Shown here: positions 34,021 through 50,999 of the stretch, one piece after another | How the letters are laid out: each line of letters starts with the position of its first letter | How positions within the stretch are numbered: position 1 is the first letter of the stretch | Assembly (NCBI GenBank): GCA_030220185.1 | Contig: JASPKZ010000420.1 | Coordinates: 496,001 to 560,000, forward strand | DNA from: Diploptera punctata | Taxonomy: Eukaryota; Arthropoda; Insecta; Blattodea; Blaberidae | Direction: 5' to 3' | DNA: 64,000 nt | Made by a program: the position numbers and the translations under genes | Notes under the pieces: generated by a model | Told to the model about the DNA's origin: nothing | The model's database searches: none | The model's input: the letters and a program-made list of their open reading frames with translations, nothing else

Positions 34021-34703
34021 TACCTTACTTACTTACTTACTTACGTACTCACTGGCACTATCGATCCCGTAGGTTCATGGCCGCACGGACATAAGCTCTC
34101 CATACATCCCTATCCTGAGCTAATGCTTTCCAATCATTTCCTGTATAATCTACTTGCCTCAAATCATAGTTAATGTTATTCTCCCACCTCATCCTTGGTC
34201 TACCAACTGGGCGTTTTACCTCTGGCTTTCCTACAAGAAGCTTCCATGCAAGTCTTTCATTCCCCATACGTGCAACATGTCCTGCCCATCGCAGTCTACG
34301 AGACTTAACTGTTCTTATTATATCTGGCTTCCTATATAGACCATGTAGTTCATTGTTGTGTAGTCTTCTCCATTCACCTGTCAGTTCATCTCTCGTTGGT
34401 CCAAAAATTTTCCTAAGTAGTTTATTTTCAAATACTTGTAATCTCCTTTCCTCTCTTAAAGTAAGAGTCCATGTTTCGCACCCATATAATATAACTGGTA
34501 GAATAATAGTTTCATATATTTTCAGTTTAACGTAAAGGAGTTGGGACATCAAAAGTCTCTGCAATGCATAATAGCACGCATTTCCAGAATTGGGCCTATG
34601 TTTAATTTCTTTGTGCATCTCATTCCTATTTGTGATTATTGTTCCTAGGTATTTGAATTCAGCCACTTCCTCAAAATTTCCCTCATTTGTCATTATCTGT
34701 CCA
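34021..34703 (-). pseudogene. LINE-A copy, 3' half with open C-terminal frame
   Basis: The 234-aa frame (34762 to 34058) is nearly all LINE-A: 'MTNEGNFEEVAEFKYLGTII', 'SGNACYYALQRLLMSQLL', 'PVILYGCETWTLTLREERRL', 'GPTRDELTGEWRRLHNNELH', 'RRLRWAGHVARMGNERLAW', 'GRPRMRWENNINYDLRQVDY'. Family similarity stops at about 34703, so the first ~20 codons of the ORF are flanking sequence read through. The 3' end is the TAAG tandem tail at 34021-34045. This is the longest uninterrupted LINE-A C-terminal frame in the window. The RT catalytic core is missing. Confidence 0.92.
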
Positions 34704-35184
34704 TTCACATACCATACTATTCCAAATTTTGTACCCATATCTACCAAGTTATTTAACAACACTTTTCAAAATGTGTCGGCTCATCACAATTTAGGAACAA
34801 GATAACAATACTCTGCTTTACTTTGGATACCACAACACAGGACATGTCTATACTCTGAATCTTACACAATATCTTTGACTAGAGCATGGAAGTCACGTCC
34901 CATGCATGTCAGGGACTGTCTATCGTTATCATTATTTAAATACTTATTATCTGATATCTTAAGTTCGACACAATGAAAACATTAACTGCATAACAACTAT
35001 ATACAGCATTCTATAAATAATCATCTAGGAAGCTACTTACTTTATTTTATATAATTTTAATTTTATTATATTCCATGTTTTTGTTAGTAGTAGATAGTAT
35101 TAGATCACATCATCACTCTATTTTGTTCAGTCTGTATTTTAATATCTTAAAATTGTAATAAGTATATATTTTTTTGTATAATTC
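34704..35184. other. No gene recognised
   Basis: AT-rich with no supported feature. Confidence 0.4.
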
Positions 35185-35248
35185 TACTATTCGCTAGTTG
35201 AGTGGAAGAGAAGGCCTTATGGCCTTAATTCTGCCAGCTAAAATAAAG

Positions 35249-35292
<44 letters not shown>

Positions 35293-35300
35293 GTATTATT
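35185..35300 (+). repeat. T-tail LINE 3' end
   Basis: Forward copy of the same 3' terminus that builds the 37.9-43.5 kb array: 'gttgagtggaagagaagg', 'ccttatggccttaa', 'ctgccagctaaaataaag', then (ATT)n at 35252-35300. The AATAAA-like signal just before the tandem tail is typical of LINE 3' ends that finish in short repeats. Confidence 0.8.
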
Positions 35301-35439
35301 TAGGTTGGCAATCCCGAAATGTAAGAAGTTGAACTTTCAATCGTGGTCGGCATTGCTGTAAGTACGACAAAACGCACTATCGCGTAAAAAATATTATGAC
35401 ATATAGTTTACTGTATAACTAAAAGTAACCTAACTCACT

Positions 35440-35895
35440 GACACAATATAATGTATTTCTACATGTGACCTTATATTTAGTTTTATTGATATTTACTTCC
35501 AGTCCTATTTTTTTAGTGTTACTCAGTAGTGTGTGCGTGTTGGCCTTTAGTATCTCCTCGCTATCAGCCAATAGTACTACTTCATCAGCATAAACTAACA
35601 GCTTATTAATACCATTGGGTTGTAAGCCTTCCTCATTCTCTAAAGATTTAATGGCATGCTCTAGTGCAAAATTAAATAGTAGAGGAGATAGTGCATCTCC
35701 TTGCTTCAACCCATTCTGGATTTCAAAAGTGTCCGAAAACTATTTGCATACACGCACCATACTCTTTGTGTCATTTAGACACATTCGTATAAGTCTAACT
35801 AACTTTTTAGGAATTCCGAACTCCAGCAGGATACTATATAACTTCTCCCTCTTAATTGAATCATATGCTTTTTTTGGAGTCTACGTATAGTAGAT
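35440..35895 (-). pseudogene. LINE-A RT core fragment
   Basis: Minus-strand translation gives 'KKAYDSIKREKLYSILLEFG' (motif A region), 'IPKKLVRLIRMCLND', one stop, 'IQNGLKQGDALSPLLFNFAL' (motif B), 'LLVYADEVVLLADSEEI' (motif C) and 'LSNTKKIGLEVNINKTKY'. The second catalytic Asp of YADD is Glu here (YADE), which would be expected to impair polymerase activity. This copy supplies the uninterrupted target sequence for the pogo insertion at 6657. It ends abruptly at both sides, and the R1 repeat begins a few bases beyond its 5' side. Confidence 0.9.
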
Positions 35896-35904
35896 GTACA
35901 GCAT

Positions 35905-36492
35905 TATTTGACTATAGTTATTCTAAAATATTTATATATTTAATGTAAACGGCGATGTTTGAAAACAAGTGAGAAACGTTTCTTATGCTTCATTTGTTCA
36001 TCACTGTAACCAGATCATATGATTATTGCCAAAGGATCGCAATATTGAAAGAATGCACCCTAGTGGACATATTTATAACCAACATTATAGGTATTAATTA
36101 ATTTCTGATGTCCAATGATGTAAATATGTCAATTATATATTTCCGCAACGTTATTTCCTGGGACATAATTCGTTTAAGAAAGTGCAAACAGTGTTTTTTT
36201 TGTGGTATAATCAATTGCTACAAACGTTTTTATATTATATCCCGCAAGCACTGTGTGTTAACATTCGTGCACTCTATGTACAATCTGGTAGCCACATGCG
36301 GTCACTGCAAAACAATGTAATGACCTATTCAGAATGTTAAAAAGGAGGAGCTTGATTTTAAATTGATAAAATGAAACTGATAAAATCGAAGCGAAGAACG
36401 GCTGTGATTGGTTGTAAAGAAAAAATCATTTAAATGTGATTGGTCATTGACTCCCATTTGGGACATGAGTTAAATAGCCAGCTTAAAGACAC
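35905..36492 (-). repeat. R1 repeat unit (A-B-C), reverse orientation
   Basis: Reading from 36492 down: segment A ('gctatttaactcatg', 'gtcaatgaccaatcac'), B ('gtagcaattgattatacca', 'ataattgacatatttac') and C ('acattaaatatataaatatt'). The D hairpin is missing where the LINE-A fragment adjoins. This copy shows that A, B and C are one contiguous unit. Confidence 0.7.
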
Positions 36493-36552
36493 CGTTAAAT
36501 ATATTTGTGCCAATTAGGAGGTTTCCCATTTGTTTTCTTAGAAGAAGTGTTT

Positions 36553-36795
36553 TTACCCATCGCAGTGTATGAGGCATAATTGATTTTATGACATACAAAA
36601 TTGTAGCTATCTTATCGTTATGAAGATTCTTTTTTTAATTCACATGTCTATATTCGTCTCTCTTTGATACAATTTTTTTTCTTTAAAACTTCATTATTAC
36701 ATACTCGTAACTTTTTTTTCTCTCTTAAAGTAAAAGACCGTGTTTCACATCCATATGATATAACTGGAAGAATTATAGTTCTGAACAGAAAGCTG
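36553..36795 (-). pseudogene. LINE-A fragment, highly decayed
   Basis: Scattered matches on the minus strand: 'ataattcttccagttatatc' and 'tatggatgtgaaac' correspond to the 'IILPVILYGCET' codons of other copies, and 'cccatcgcagtgtatgagg' to the later 'SRRLRW' region. Much of the sequence between is replaced by T-rich DNA. Confidence 0.6.
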
Positions 36796-36992
36796 CAAAC
36801 CTGGCTCTAGCAGATTTTATACTTTGGCGGGAGACTGCGTTGAATTAAGTTATCGAAAATCCAGCTGGCGCCTAGCTCAGGAAGTTGTAATATTACAAAG
36901 TTTCGTGTTAAGGCCATATAAAATTCGTCTTGTTCATATCCTGCTGACTACAATTCAAAACTTGAATTTTATATTCAATTTATTGTGTTTTA

Positions 36993-37825
36993 ATACTTAC
37001 TTACTTACTTACTTACTTACTCACTGGCACTATTGAACCCGTAGGTTCATGGCCGCGCGGACATAAGCTCTCCATAAATCCCTATCCTGAGCTAATGATT
37101 TCCAATCATTCCCTGTATAATCTACTTCCCTCAAATCATAGTTAATGTTGTTCTCCCACCTCATTCTTGGTCTACCAACTGGGCGTTTTCCCTCTGGCTT
37201 TCCTACAAGAAGCTTCCATGCACGTCTTTCATTCCCCATATGCGCAACATGTCCTGCCCATCGCAGTCTACGAGACTTAACTGTTCTTATTATATCTGGC
37301 TTCCTATACATACCATGTAGTTCATTGTTAAGTAGTCTTCTCCATTCACCTGTCTGTTCATCTCTCTTTGGTCCAAAAATTTTCCTAAGAACTTTATTCT
37401 CAAATACTCGTAATCTCCTTTCCTCCCTTAAAGTAAGAGTCCATGTTTCGCATCCATATAATATAACTGGTAGAATAATAGTTTTATATATTTTCAGCTA
37501 ACGTTTTTTGAAAGGAGTTGGGACATCAAAAGTCTCTGCAATGCATAATAGCATGCATTTCCAGAACTGAGCCTATGTTTAATTTCTTTGTACGTCTCAT
37601 TCCTATTTGTGATTATTGTTCCTAGGTATTTGAATTCAGCCACTTCCTCAAAATTTCCCTCATTTGTCATTAGCTGTCCATTTCCATTGTATACTGAATT
37701 TCTACGTGTGACCATATATTTAGTTTTATTGATATTTACTTCCAGTCCTAATTTCTTAGTGTTACTCAATAGTGTGTGCGTGTTGTCCTTTCGTATCTCC
37801 TTGCTATCGGCCAATAGTATTATTG
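36993..37825 (-). pseudogene. LINE-A copy, 3' half
   Basis: Two frames. 37814-37494 carries 'LSNTKKLGLEVNINKTKYMV', 'MTNEGNFEEVAEFKYLGTII' and 'ACYYALQRLLMSQLLSKNV', then a shift near 37497. 37501-37030 continues with 'LRKIFGPKRDEQTGEWRRLL', 'SRRLRWAGHVAHMGNERRAW' and 'GRPRMRWENNINYDLREVDY'. The (TAAG)n tail is at 36996-37020. Sequence similarity to the 34 kb copy is high and both lie on the minus strand. The 5' end stops just after motif C, and the T-tail array begins about 40 bases beyond. Confidence 0.92.
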
Positions 37826-37867
37826 TGTGTTAATATTTATTGTAATAGTTCACTTTATGTGAACGAA

Positions 37868-43524
<5,657 letters not shown>

Positions 43525-44084
43525 AAAATCAATGACTGTAATTATACAAGAAATGAACGGAATATCACAAGCAGTGCTCCAGAAATGATTCCTGGGACTT
43601 AGTATACGATGTTGGAAATACTAAAGCTTTTAAATAAAGCATAAATTGAAAGATAAAAGAAAATCCTGAAACTTATATTTTACCTATAATAAAAATATTT
43701 GAAAAAAATACTTTCAGAAAGTTAGTAGATCAGGAGGGGCATATTTTCCGACATGTACCCTAGAATTGAGTAAAATATTTTGTTTCCATTTCAGTTTATA
43801 CTGTTTTTTTATTTCAGAGAAATATTGTTTTGATATTTTTATCTTCTTCTTTCAACAAAATCCTTCAACGAGTCTCGACGAATGGGCAAACCCTGCCCAT
43901 TGACAGATGCATAATGTTTGCTAGTACCTTCTTTGCAGCTCTCTGCATATTTTTATAATAACATTTAGTTAGAGAAGTTGAAATTGCAAGAGTCCTTGGA
44001 ACTCAAAACAGCTCTTGATACTCTGTCACTCTGTGTTACAAATTCCGATATACGTCGATTAAATTATAACGCGTGGGTTAAGTA
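43525..44084. other. No gene recognised
   Basis: AT-rich with no supported feature. Confidence 0.4.
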
Positions 44085-45012
44085 TGTCACTGACTATTTA
44101 ACCTATGCCACAAATGAGAGTTAATGACCAATCACGTTTCAATCAATTTCGTTTTACAATCAATCACAGTCGTGTTTCACCTCGATATTTATCTACTTCT
44201 CTTTATCAAATTAAAGACACCTCTGAACAGGTCATAGCATTATTGTTTCCTATAAAAATAATTCTTCTTCCTTCCAAGTATTAGGCCAAGGCCTGTTACG
44301 ATCCTATAGAAACTTTTCCCTCCAGCGTTTTCAGGAAATTCTCGTATAAGACTTGAAATCATAATAATAGTCCCTTCGATTGGTTGCTGGCCAAATGAAG
44401 GCAAGACCAGTAATGGGGCTGTCATCTTATAGCCTTTGGTCAGGCTTTTCTAGAGAAGAAAAGAAAGTAAAGGAAAGAAGAAATAGAAGAAACGAAAGAC
44501 TCCCTAGCCCTCGGATGCCCTAATAGTGTCGGGGTCGAAAAAAAAAACAAAAGTTAACCAAGAGAGGTTAGATAGTAAAGTTAAAAGAGTGTAAAACACA
44601 AGTAAGTGGAAAAAATGTTTTGCTCAGCTAGGGCACCTTGTGGTCGCCATCCACATATCCCCTAGATGAGGACCCCTTAATAACCTATAATGTTCGTTAT
44701 AATATACAGTTTGGTGTGTTTTATTTTTTCTCCACTATGATGCATTCTTACAATATTGCGACCCTATTTGACAATAAATAATATGATCTAGTTGCAGTGG
44801 ATGAACAAAAGAAGCATAACCAAATATTTCTCATTTGTTTTTAATCATCGCCGTTTACATTAAATATATAAATAATTTAAAATAACTATATTTAAATAAT
44901 GATTTGTGAGTAAACAGCTTAATTGTATTCGTTAAATAGTCCTGCCAAATGCCACTCGTGATTTCCAAATCCTCTAGATAAATTTGAAATCACTCGCGGC
45001 ATTCCTTATGAT
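44085..45012 (+). repeat. R1 repeat unit split by an insertion
   Basis: Segment A (44085-44250) and segments C-D (44680-45012) match the 3.9-4.5 kb unit. They are separated by about 420 bases absent from that copy. The terminal hairpin is reduced, with its loop and inner arms deleted (44948-45003). Confidence 0.68.
44255..44672. mobile_element. Unclassified insertion inside R1
   Basis: Inferred from the continuity of R1 on either side. The content is not a family I recognise. It has 'ggccaaggcctg', a purine-rich stretch ('gaagaaaagaaagtaaagg'), and 'ctcagctagggcacc' near the right end. No TIRs or clear target duplication are visible. The 61-codon minus ORF here is not convincing. Confidence 0.45.
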
Positions 45013-45718
45013 AACCGCGTTATATCAAACTTATATTGCACTTTCTTTTGTTCCTGTCATTATACGTCTAACTAGCATTTGTTTATTTTCGTTAAAATAT
45101 TAAGTACGAATACAGAACAGTAATTTTGTTTTCCATCCTGCTAGGATGCAACAAGATGAACTGGTCTACGCTACAACAATGTGGGACGTACGAACTGGGA
45201 AAGAAAAGAGAGGCCGTTCTAAATGAAATTGTAAACGACATGATAGATAGATAATGGAATTTATTGCCTTTTTTTCAGAATAAAGAAAATACATATGAAT
45301 TTACATCGCGCACGGGCCTGCTTGGCTGTACGTGCATTATTTTTTCATTAATAAAAAATAAAACTAATCATAATATAAACAAATACCTACAAATACACCT
45401 GTATGAAAAAAAAAACAATAACAGGCTACATATAAGTAAAATCTATGTCTACACTAAATCACAATAATACATATCTACATTCATCCATATTCCGTACATT
45501 AATATTAAAAAAATGATAGAAAACACATTAGAAAAAAAAAAACACACACTCACATACACCCACACACCCCCTCACATATACACACCGCACGCTTCCCTGC
45601 AGGCATCAAATACACTATCAGACTATTCAACTTATCAGACCTACTTATTACATAATATTATTAAAGATCGAAAACAAAGACCATATTGAGATTCTTCTTA
45701 TTGTTAATACATATATCC

Positions 45719-48700
45719 TTAATCTACAATTTTGTTATATCTCAATTTTCTTACTGTACCCAAAAATTTGCATGTTTTTGATTCACTCTCGATCCGTCCT
45801 AAAAGATCCCAACACGCCACTCTCCCTCGATCCGACCTGATAAATCTCTCCGGCAGCATCTGTAATCTAAGTTGTTCTGTCTCTCTACAGAATGCTATAA
45901 TATGCTGCAAGTTTTCATGCTCATCGCATAGTGGGCATAGTTTAATGCCTTCATCATTTGTAAAATGATGGGCCATCCATCCCCCCAAATGAAACCATGC
46001 AATAGCACTTCTATCATTCCCATCTAAAGAGTCAATATATTTCTCCCTTCCCCACGAAAGTTTCAGTTCCGTCTGCAGGGTGAGCGATATTTTCTGGCTA
46101 CACTCTGCTTCTATATACTGTCTGTCTATATCGATTAGTCTCTTCTTAACTGTCCTCCAAACATTTCTATTATTCCGCGTACGCCTCTCCCATACCCAAC
46201 CCATCCCTATGCCCTTCAATTCCCTTTCTACACCGATTACCCAATCTCCCGAAACACACTGCCTTTTCTGTTCATTGTAACACTCTGCTCTAAGCGAGTC
46301 CTGATTCCGTTTATTATGTCCAACCAATACTTAATAACCATAATTTTGCCCCTTATTGTGTCCGAAAATGTACCGAATTCTTTCAGTATGCCACAATTTG
46401 AAGTCCCCGTTGCTAATCTCATCGCTTTCTTAAGAAACATAGGTTGAATTTTATCTAGTGTCCCCGTTCGTTCCCAACCCCATAATTCTGAGTCATACAG
46501 CATGGTCGCTCTCACAGTCGAAGAATAAACCTGTTCTAGTGTACGCATCGGTATGTTTCGGAATTTTGACATATTAGTAAGCATTTCGCTTGTCCGGCAC
46601 CTTGCTCTCATTGTTGCATTCTCGATGTGTCTCGTACATTTTCCATTCATTGTCAAAGTCATCCCCAAGTAGACAAAGTTTTTAACATTGTCTAAATTCT
46701 CATCACGGTATGTCCACCATTCCCTCCCGCTGTATACTGATCCGTTTTTAAAAGTCATGGCTTTAGTTTTGCTAACGTTAACAGTAAGTCCCCAAGTCGT
46801 ACAGTATGTCGATAGTAAATCTAAACCCTTCTGCAAGCCATCTATTTTTGTGGAAAAGAGGCATAAGTCGTCTGCATACATTAGAACAGGAATACTTCGC
46901 CCACCCACCGTTGGAGCATCGATCCCCTCTACTTCCAGCATCAAAGCTACATCGTCTATAAATAAGTTAAATAACAATGGTGACAATACGCATCCCTGTT
47001 TTACACCCCTAACTGCCTTTATATTTTCTGAAACTTGGTCCCTCCCATATTTAAGACAGCGCCCTAATCATAATTCCCGATACTCCTAATTGCCATAATT
47101 TCTGCCATAGGGCATTGCGTTCAACAGAGTCAAATGTTTTTTTCAGATCTATAAAAGTACAGTGTAACGTGCCTCGTTTGCCACTCAAACATCTGTTAAT
47201 TGCAGTTCTCAGGACAAATAGATTGTCCGCCGTCCTGAAGCCTTCCCTGAACCCGGCTTGGTATCGTGAAATTTTATTATTTTCATTTATCCAATTTTTT
47301 AGCCTGTTATATAGCACTGTGCAATAAATTTTTCCAAACACCGGCAGAAGAGAGACGCCGCGGTAATTGTCCTGATTGTTAACTCCACCCTTACCCTTGT
47401 AAATAGGATGCAGTATTGATGTGGCCATTCATCTGGATAGCTTCCTTTTTCAAAAATTTTGTTAAAAATACCTACTATGTACCCTGTCCATTTATCAATT
47501 TTCAAGGCTTCTTTATAGAACTCGGCTGGTATACCGTCTAGACCAGGAGTTTTTCCATTTTTCATGGATCGAATCGCATCCCTCACCTCTAGTTTTGTTA
47601 TCTCCGAGTCTAGCATTGGTACGTCTTGACCAACTAATAATAGCCGCGGTCCCTCCCAATTCCCCCCTCCTGTAAACACCCTTTCGAAATGAAGTACCCA
47701 AGTTTCTGGAGAAATTTGATTTACTTTTTTACGATATTTAATTTCCCTAATTACTTTCCAAATTTTGGTAACATCCCGTTCCTTCATAGCCTGATTTATT
47801 CTCTCCAAGATTTTTCCCTCCCAATTCTCCCTGGTTCTAGCCGTTATCTCTTTATATCGTCTCCTCATCTCTATGTACACCCGCCGATTGAAGTCGCCAC
47901 CCTCCTTTCTGAACCTCACTAAAGCCCTCTCCGCTCGTCTTTTTCCTTCCCTACATGCATTATCGTACCAGCCTTCATATCGTTTTTGCCCTGATTTTCC
48001 TCTAATCTGCATATTTTCCCCTCCGGTGTCGAAGACTCTAGTTTGTTAAGCAGTTCCTGTATCTTATCCTCTCTCCAACAGAACCACCTAACAGTTCTAA
48101 TGTCTCCCCTCCTTCCCGTATTCCAGCTCCCCACTTCCTGTCCCTCTTCTTCAAGTTCTAATTGGTTTTCGATAGGTGAGTGATGCGATTCGATTCTGTC
48201 CGCTACTTTAAATGCTGCAATCCTAGAAATAAGATTCTGTGAGCAGAGCATATAATCCACGAAACTTCCTCCATTACCGTTTATGAACGTAAGTTCCCCT
48301 TCAATATCTTCCCCATATTTTCCGTTTAGCATTTCTAGGTTATGAATGTCGCAACACGTCAGAAGTTCTCTCCCATACGTATTAATAACCCTATCCTTAC
48401 TCGCCCGAAATCCCTTTCTTAAATCTTCCTCTCCTTCTTCCGTCCCTAAAGTTATATTTTATCTCCCAGTTCTACCATTAAAGTCCCCCATTATAAGAGT
48501 ATCTGCATCCGGGAATTTATGTCCGAGTTCTATCATTGTATCTCCCAGGTCAGCAAAAAAGGTAGATATAGCGTGTCGAGATCCGGCCGGCTGACGATAT
48601 TCCGAGAGGATACATAAACAAAGATCTCCAATTTTTACATGAATACACGTGACACCCTGTATTTCAACGTGAACATTTTCAACATGTCTAAATGTATTAT

Positions 48701-48935
48701 TTTTCAACATTGTTAATATCCCTCCCGGATACCTTCCCCTTTTTTGTTTACTACCCCTCCCCTTATTTATACAATTAAATCCATCAAGTTCAATATGGTC
48801 TTTGTCCCCCATCCAAGTTTCTATAAATTAAATAAAACTAAAACTTTTAACAAAATCAATGAATCTGTCAGAAGACATTCGTTTTTTCAAACCTTCAATA
48901 TTCCACACAGCAATTCTGAGAGGGGGGTTTGTCCT
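45719..48935 (-). pseudogene. LINE-C ORF2 (endonuclease-RT), broken
   Basis: ORF2 follows ORF1's TAG in the same frame and opens 'IAVWNIEGLKKRM'. The APE-type endonuclease shows 'ETWMGD', 'IMGDFNGRTGR' and 'VDYMLCS', interrupted by a stop near 48836 and by Glu-to-stop after 'NGRTGR'. A ~59-bp deletion precedes 'MQIRGKSGQKRYEGWYDNAC' (48012). RT motifs: 'GKTPGLDGIPAEFYKE', frameshift near 47430, 'YQAGFREGFRTADNLF', 'FIDLKKTFDSVERN' (A), a ~31-bp deletion at 47065, 'LSPLLFNLFIDDV' (B), 'LMYADDLCLFS' (C), 'NFVYLGMTL' (thumb), frameshift near 46310. The tail has 'CPLCDEHENLQHIIAFC', a CCHC-type knuckle. The reaction in relatives is target nicking and reverse transcription of the element RNA. Confidence 0.93.
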
Positions 48936-49853
48936 CTATGTTCTAACGGTTTTCTTTACCTGCTCTTGGCGGCCCTTCTGCATTGTGTTTGCAAGCTTTT
49001 CCGACATCTTGCTCCTCAATTGTCGCGCCGAGCTTTCCTCCCTCACACTGCTGGCTTCTGTCCTCTTCTCTGCAGGGTTGTCAGTTCTCTCGCATTCTTC
49101 TCGTTCCCGTGTTGGTTTCTTGGGACTCGAACTCTGCCTCTCCGATGTCGTTCCACGCGACTCACCTCGGTCCCTTGTAGTTTTACTGCGATTTGAACTC
49201 TGCCTTTCAGAGGTCGTTTCCCGTTGTGTTGTCCCTACCGCTTCCTTCGTGGATACAGACATCTCCTCCAGTTCTCGACGAGTCCTCACCCGTCCATTTA
49301 TTACCAGTTTATCGAAACGGATGAAAGCCTGAGCTCCCTGCTTCCTTGCGTCCACTAAATGTCGTTTCAGGAATGCTCGCTCCTCTCTCACTCTCCGGCT
49401 GTGGTCTTCACTCACTGCCACTCCAGTGCCCCATAGATATCTTGCCTTCCTTATGATATCTTCTTTATCCCTATAGTGAGCTAACTTGCACACTATAGGC
49501 CTGGGGTACCGTCCACGACCCACACTATGAGCGCGTTCGATGTCCCGTTCTAGCAGAACTATTCCAATTTGCCTTAGGACATGCCTTGTTATAACTGCCG
49601 AAGTGTCCCAAGACTCGTTCTCCTCTTCCCCCACACCATACAACAGAATATTGTTCCTTCTAGATTTATTTTCTAGATAGTCCATTTTTTCTTCCAGCCA
49701 CCTCAATCTGTCTTCCACACTACTCCAGGCTACCTCCATTTCTTGAACCCTCTCCACGACAGAGTTTACCATAGACACCATGTCCTCCGTCTTTCGGATT
49801 CCCTGGGCCATCTCTCTCCTCATCTCTTCCAGCATTTTCTTCATGTCCTGCAT
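48936..49853 (-). CDS. LINE-C ORF1 protein (L1-ORF1-like RNA-binding protein), intact
   Basis: A 305-residue open frame, the longest undamaged transposon protein in the window. Residues 1-62 are heptad-rich and should form a coiled coil ('MKKMLEEMRREMAQGIRK', 'VEDRLRWLEEKMDYLENKS'). Residues ~63-150 resemble the L1 ORF1 RRM region ('RRNNILLYGVGEEENESW', 'IERAHSVGRGRYPRPIVCK', 'YRDKEDIIRKARYL'). Residues ~155-205 ('RAFLKRHLVDARKQGAQAF', 'FDKLVINGRVRTRRELEE') resemble the C-terminal domain. The last ~100 residues are a charged Ser/Thr/Arg/Glu-rich tail with a repeated 'TTSERQSS' motif. The start is the only Met with an 80-nt 5' UTR and is conserved in the second copy. Relatives coat element RNA and act as nucleic-acid chaperones; trimerisation through the coiled coil is inference. 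Confidence 0.9.
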   Translation of the reverse strand: MQDMKKMLEEMRREMAQGIRKTEDMVSMVNSVVERVQEMEVAWSSVEDRLRWLEEKMDYLENKSRRNNILLYGVGEEENESWDTSAVITRHVLRQIGIVLLERDIERAHSVGRGRYPRPIVCKLAHYRDKEDIIRKARYLWGTGVAVSEDHSRRVREERAFLKRHLVDARKQGAQAFIRFDKLVINGRVRTRRELEEMSVSTKEAVGTTQRETTSERQSSNRSKTTRDRGESRGTTSERQSSSPKKPTREREECERTDNPAEKRTEASSVREESSARQLRSKMSEKLANTMQKGRQEQVKKTVRT

Positions 49854-49898
49854 TTTTTACAATTTGACAACACCGCACTGTTCTCGAGAACTAAAAAC

Positions 49899-49933
49899 AC
49901 GTCCGCACACTACCACGTACCAATGTAGACTCC
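49899..49933 (-). promoter_or_regulatory. Putative internal Inr+DPE promoter of LINE-C (minus copy)
   Basis: The element starts G-AGTC. If the A is +1, the Inr-like AGTC is at +1 to +4 and GGACGT lies at +28 to +33, exactly where a DPE (RGWYVT) is expected. Drosophila Jockey and I elements use the same downstream-promoter arrangement. The identical sequence is present in the second copy. Confidence 0.55.
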
Positions 49934-49944
49934 AAACGACATGA

Positions 49945-50999
49945 AAACCGTAAGGAGAGAGGTAGCAGTGTAAAAGAGTGCTTCAAACACAAGATGGCAG
50001 GCTACAGGAATTATAATATAGATTACGAGGGAAAACCCAAGAACTAACCCCATATGGACTGTCTCCACATATTAGTAATAACCGAATCATTATTCTTTAT
50101 GTAAGTTGGAGGACCTTTCCCTTTATGGCGTTTATGGGCTTTTCATTATCATTATGTTACTACTTTCATCCACATAAACTACAAAAAATATATGCATCCT
50201 TCCATTGCATAAAAATAATTAATAACCGCCGTTGTAAGGTGACCATGGGGGTAAAATTTTGCAATGATTTTTATGTTATAGGATTACCCTACACAGCAGT
50301 ATCATATTATCGCTGCTGAACAAAGATTTATTTTGAAACATACATGCAATTTCACATAATTCATATATTTCATTTTTCTCAACAACAGTAACGCACAGAG
50401 AGTAAAATTAGTAAAATTTGAAGAAACTCCCGTACTAAGACTTTGCATATTTACAGACCACAGAGTTGTCTCACAAATGCCCAAGTTTATATAATAATCA
50501 TTTGCATGCTATTCCTGATCACGTAAACAATTTCAATACACAATTTGTATAGTACACAAGAATACATAGGTAACATTTGAAAAAATCGGGAACACGGTAT
50601 TTGAAAACAGTTCTTTACACTGCAAAGATTGAAAAATAAGTTTTTACGAATGAGTTGAGATGTTTATTCTGAGGCCAAAATTTCCAAACGAATTTGTAAG
50701 AGAGTTTCAATAATTGTAACATATATAATTATTTTTTCATATCAAGTTATGTCGAATTCCATCATTTTTTATATATTGTGAAACACTATTAGCCAGCCTT
50801 TTAAATTTGCTGGGGTGCAATGAGACTCTCAAGTCTTGCTATATAAGGTAAAAGGGATTATTAGGTTGCAAATCGTGAGTCGGGAATGACAACTGGGAGG
50901 TTTATAGATGTGTGTATGCATTGTTTTCTAAAAGACTCGGCCCCTCGAGCTTTCAATTCGAAAAAAATATTAACGCCGGCTTTTAAAGATAGTTCGGCT
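49945..50999. other. No gene recognised
   Basis: AT-rich with two short overlapping ORFs (50125-50319, 50302-50484) without recognisable domains. Confidence 0.35.

Larger units (their letters stand above)
45244..49933 (-). mobile_element. LINE-C, full-length copy (minus), 4.69 kb
   Basis: Complete from 5' terminus (GAGTCTACATTGG at 49933) to 3' tail, with a perfect 11-bp target duplication, AAACGACATGA, at 45233-45243 and 49934-49944. It contains an intact ORF1 and a damaged ORF2 encoding endonuclease, RT and a C-terminal zinc knuckle. The 3' UTR (45244-45718) has a CA-rich tract and ends 'ggcaataaattccat' plus ATCT repeats. The second copy in opposite orientation (54702-59503) starts at the same base. 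ORF2 damage includes two nonsense changes, deletions of about 59 and 31 bp, and two one-base frameshifts. Confidence 0.95.

Noticed and set aside
48744..49332. Plus-strand ORFs of 150-157 aa
   Set aside because: Antisense shadows of the intact LINE-C ORF1 and its flanks.
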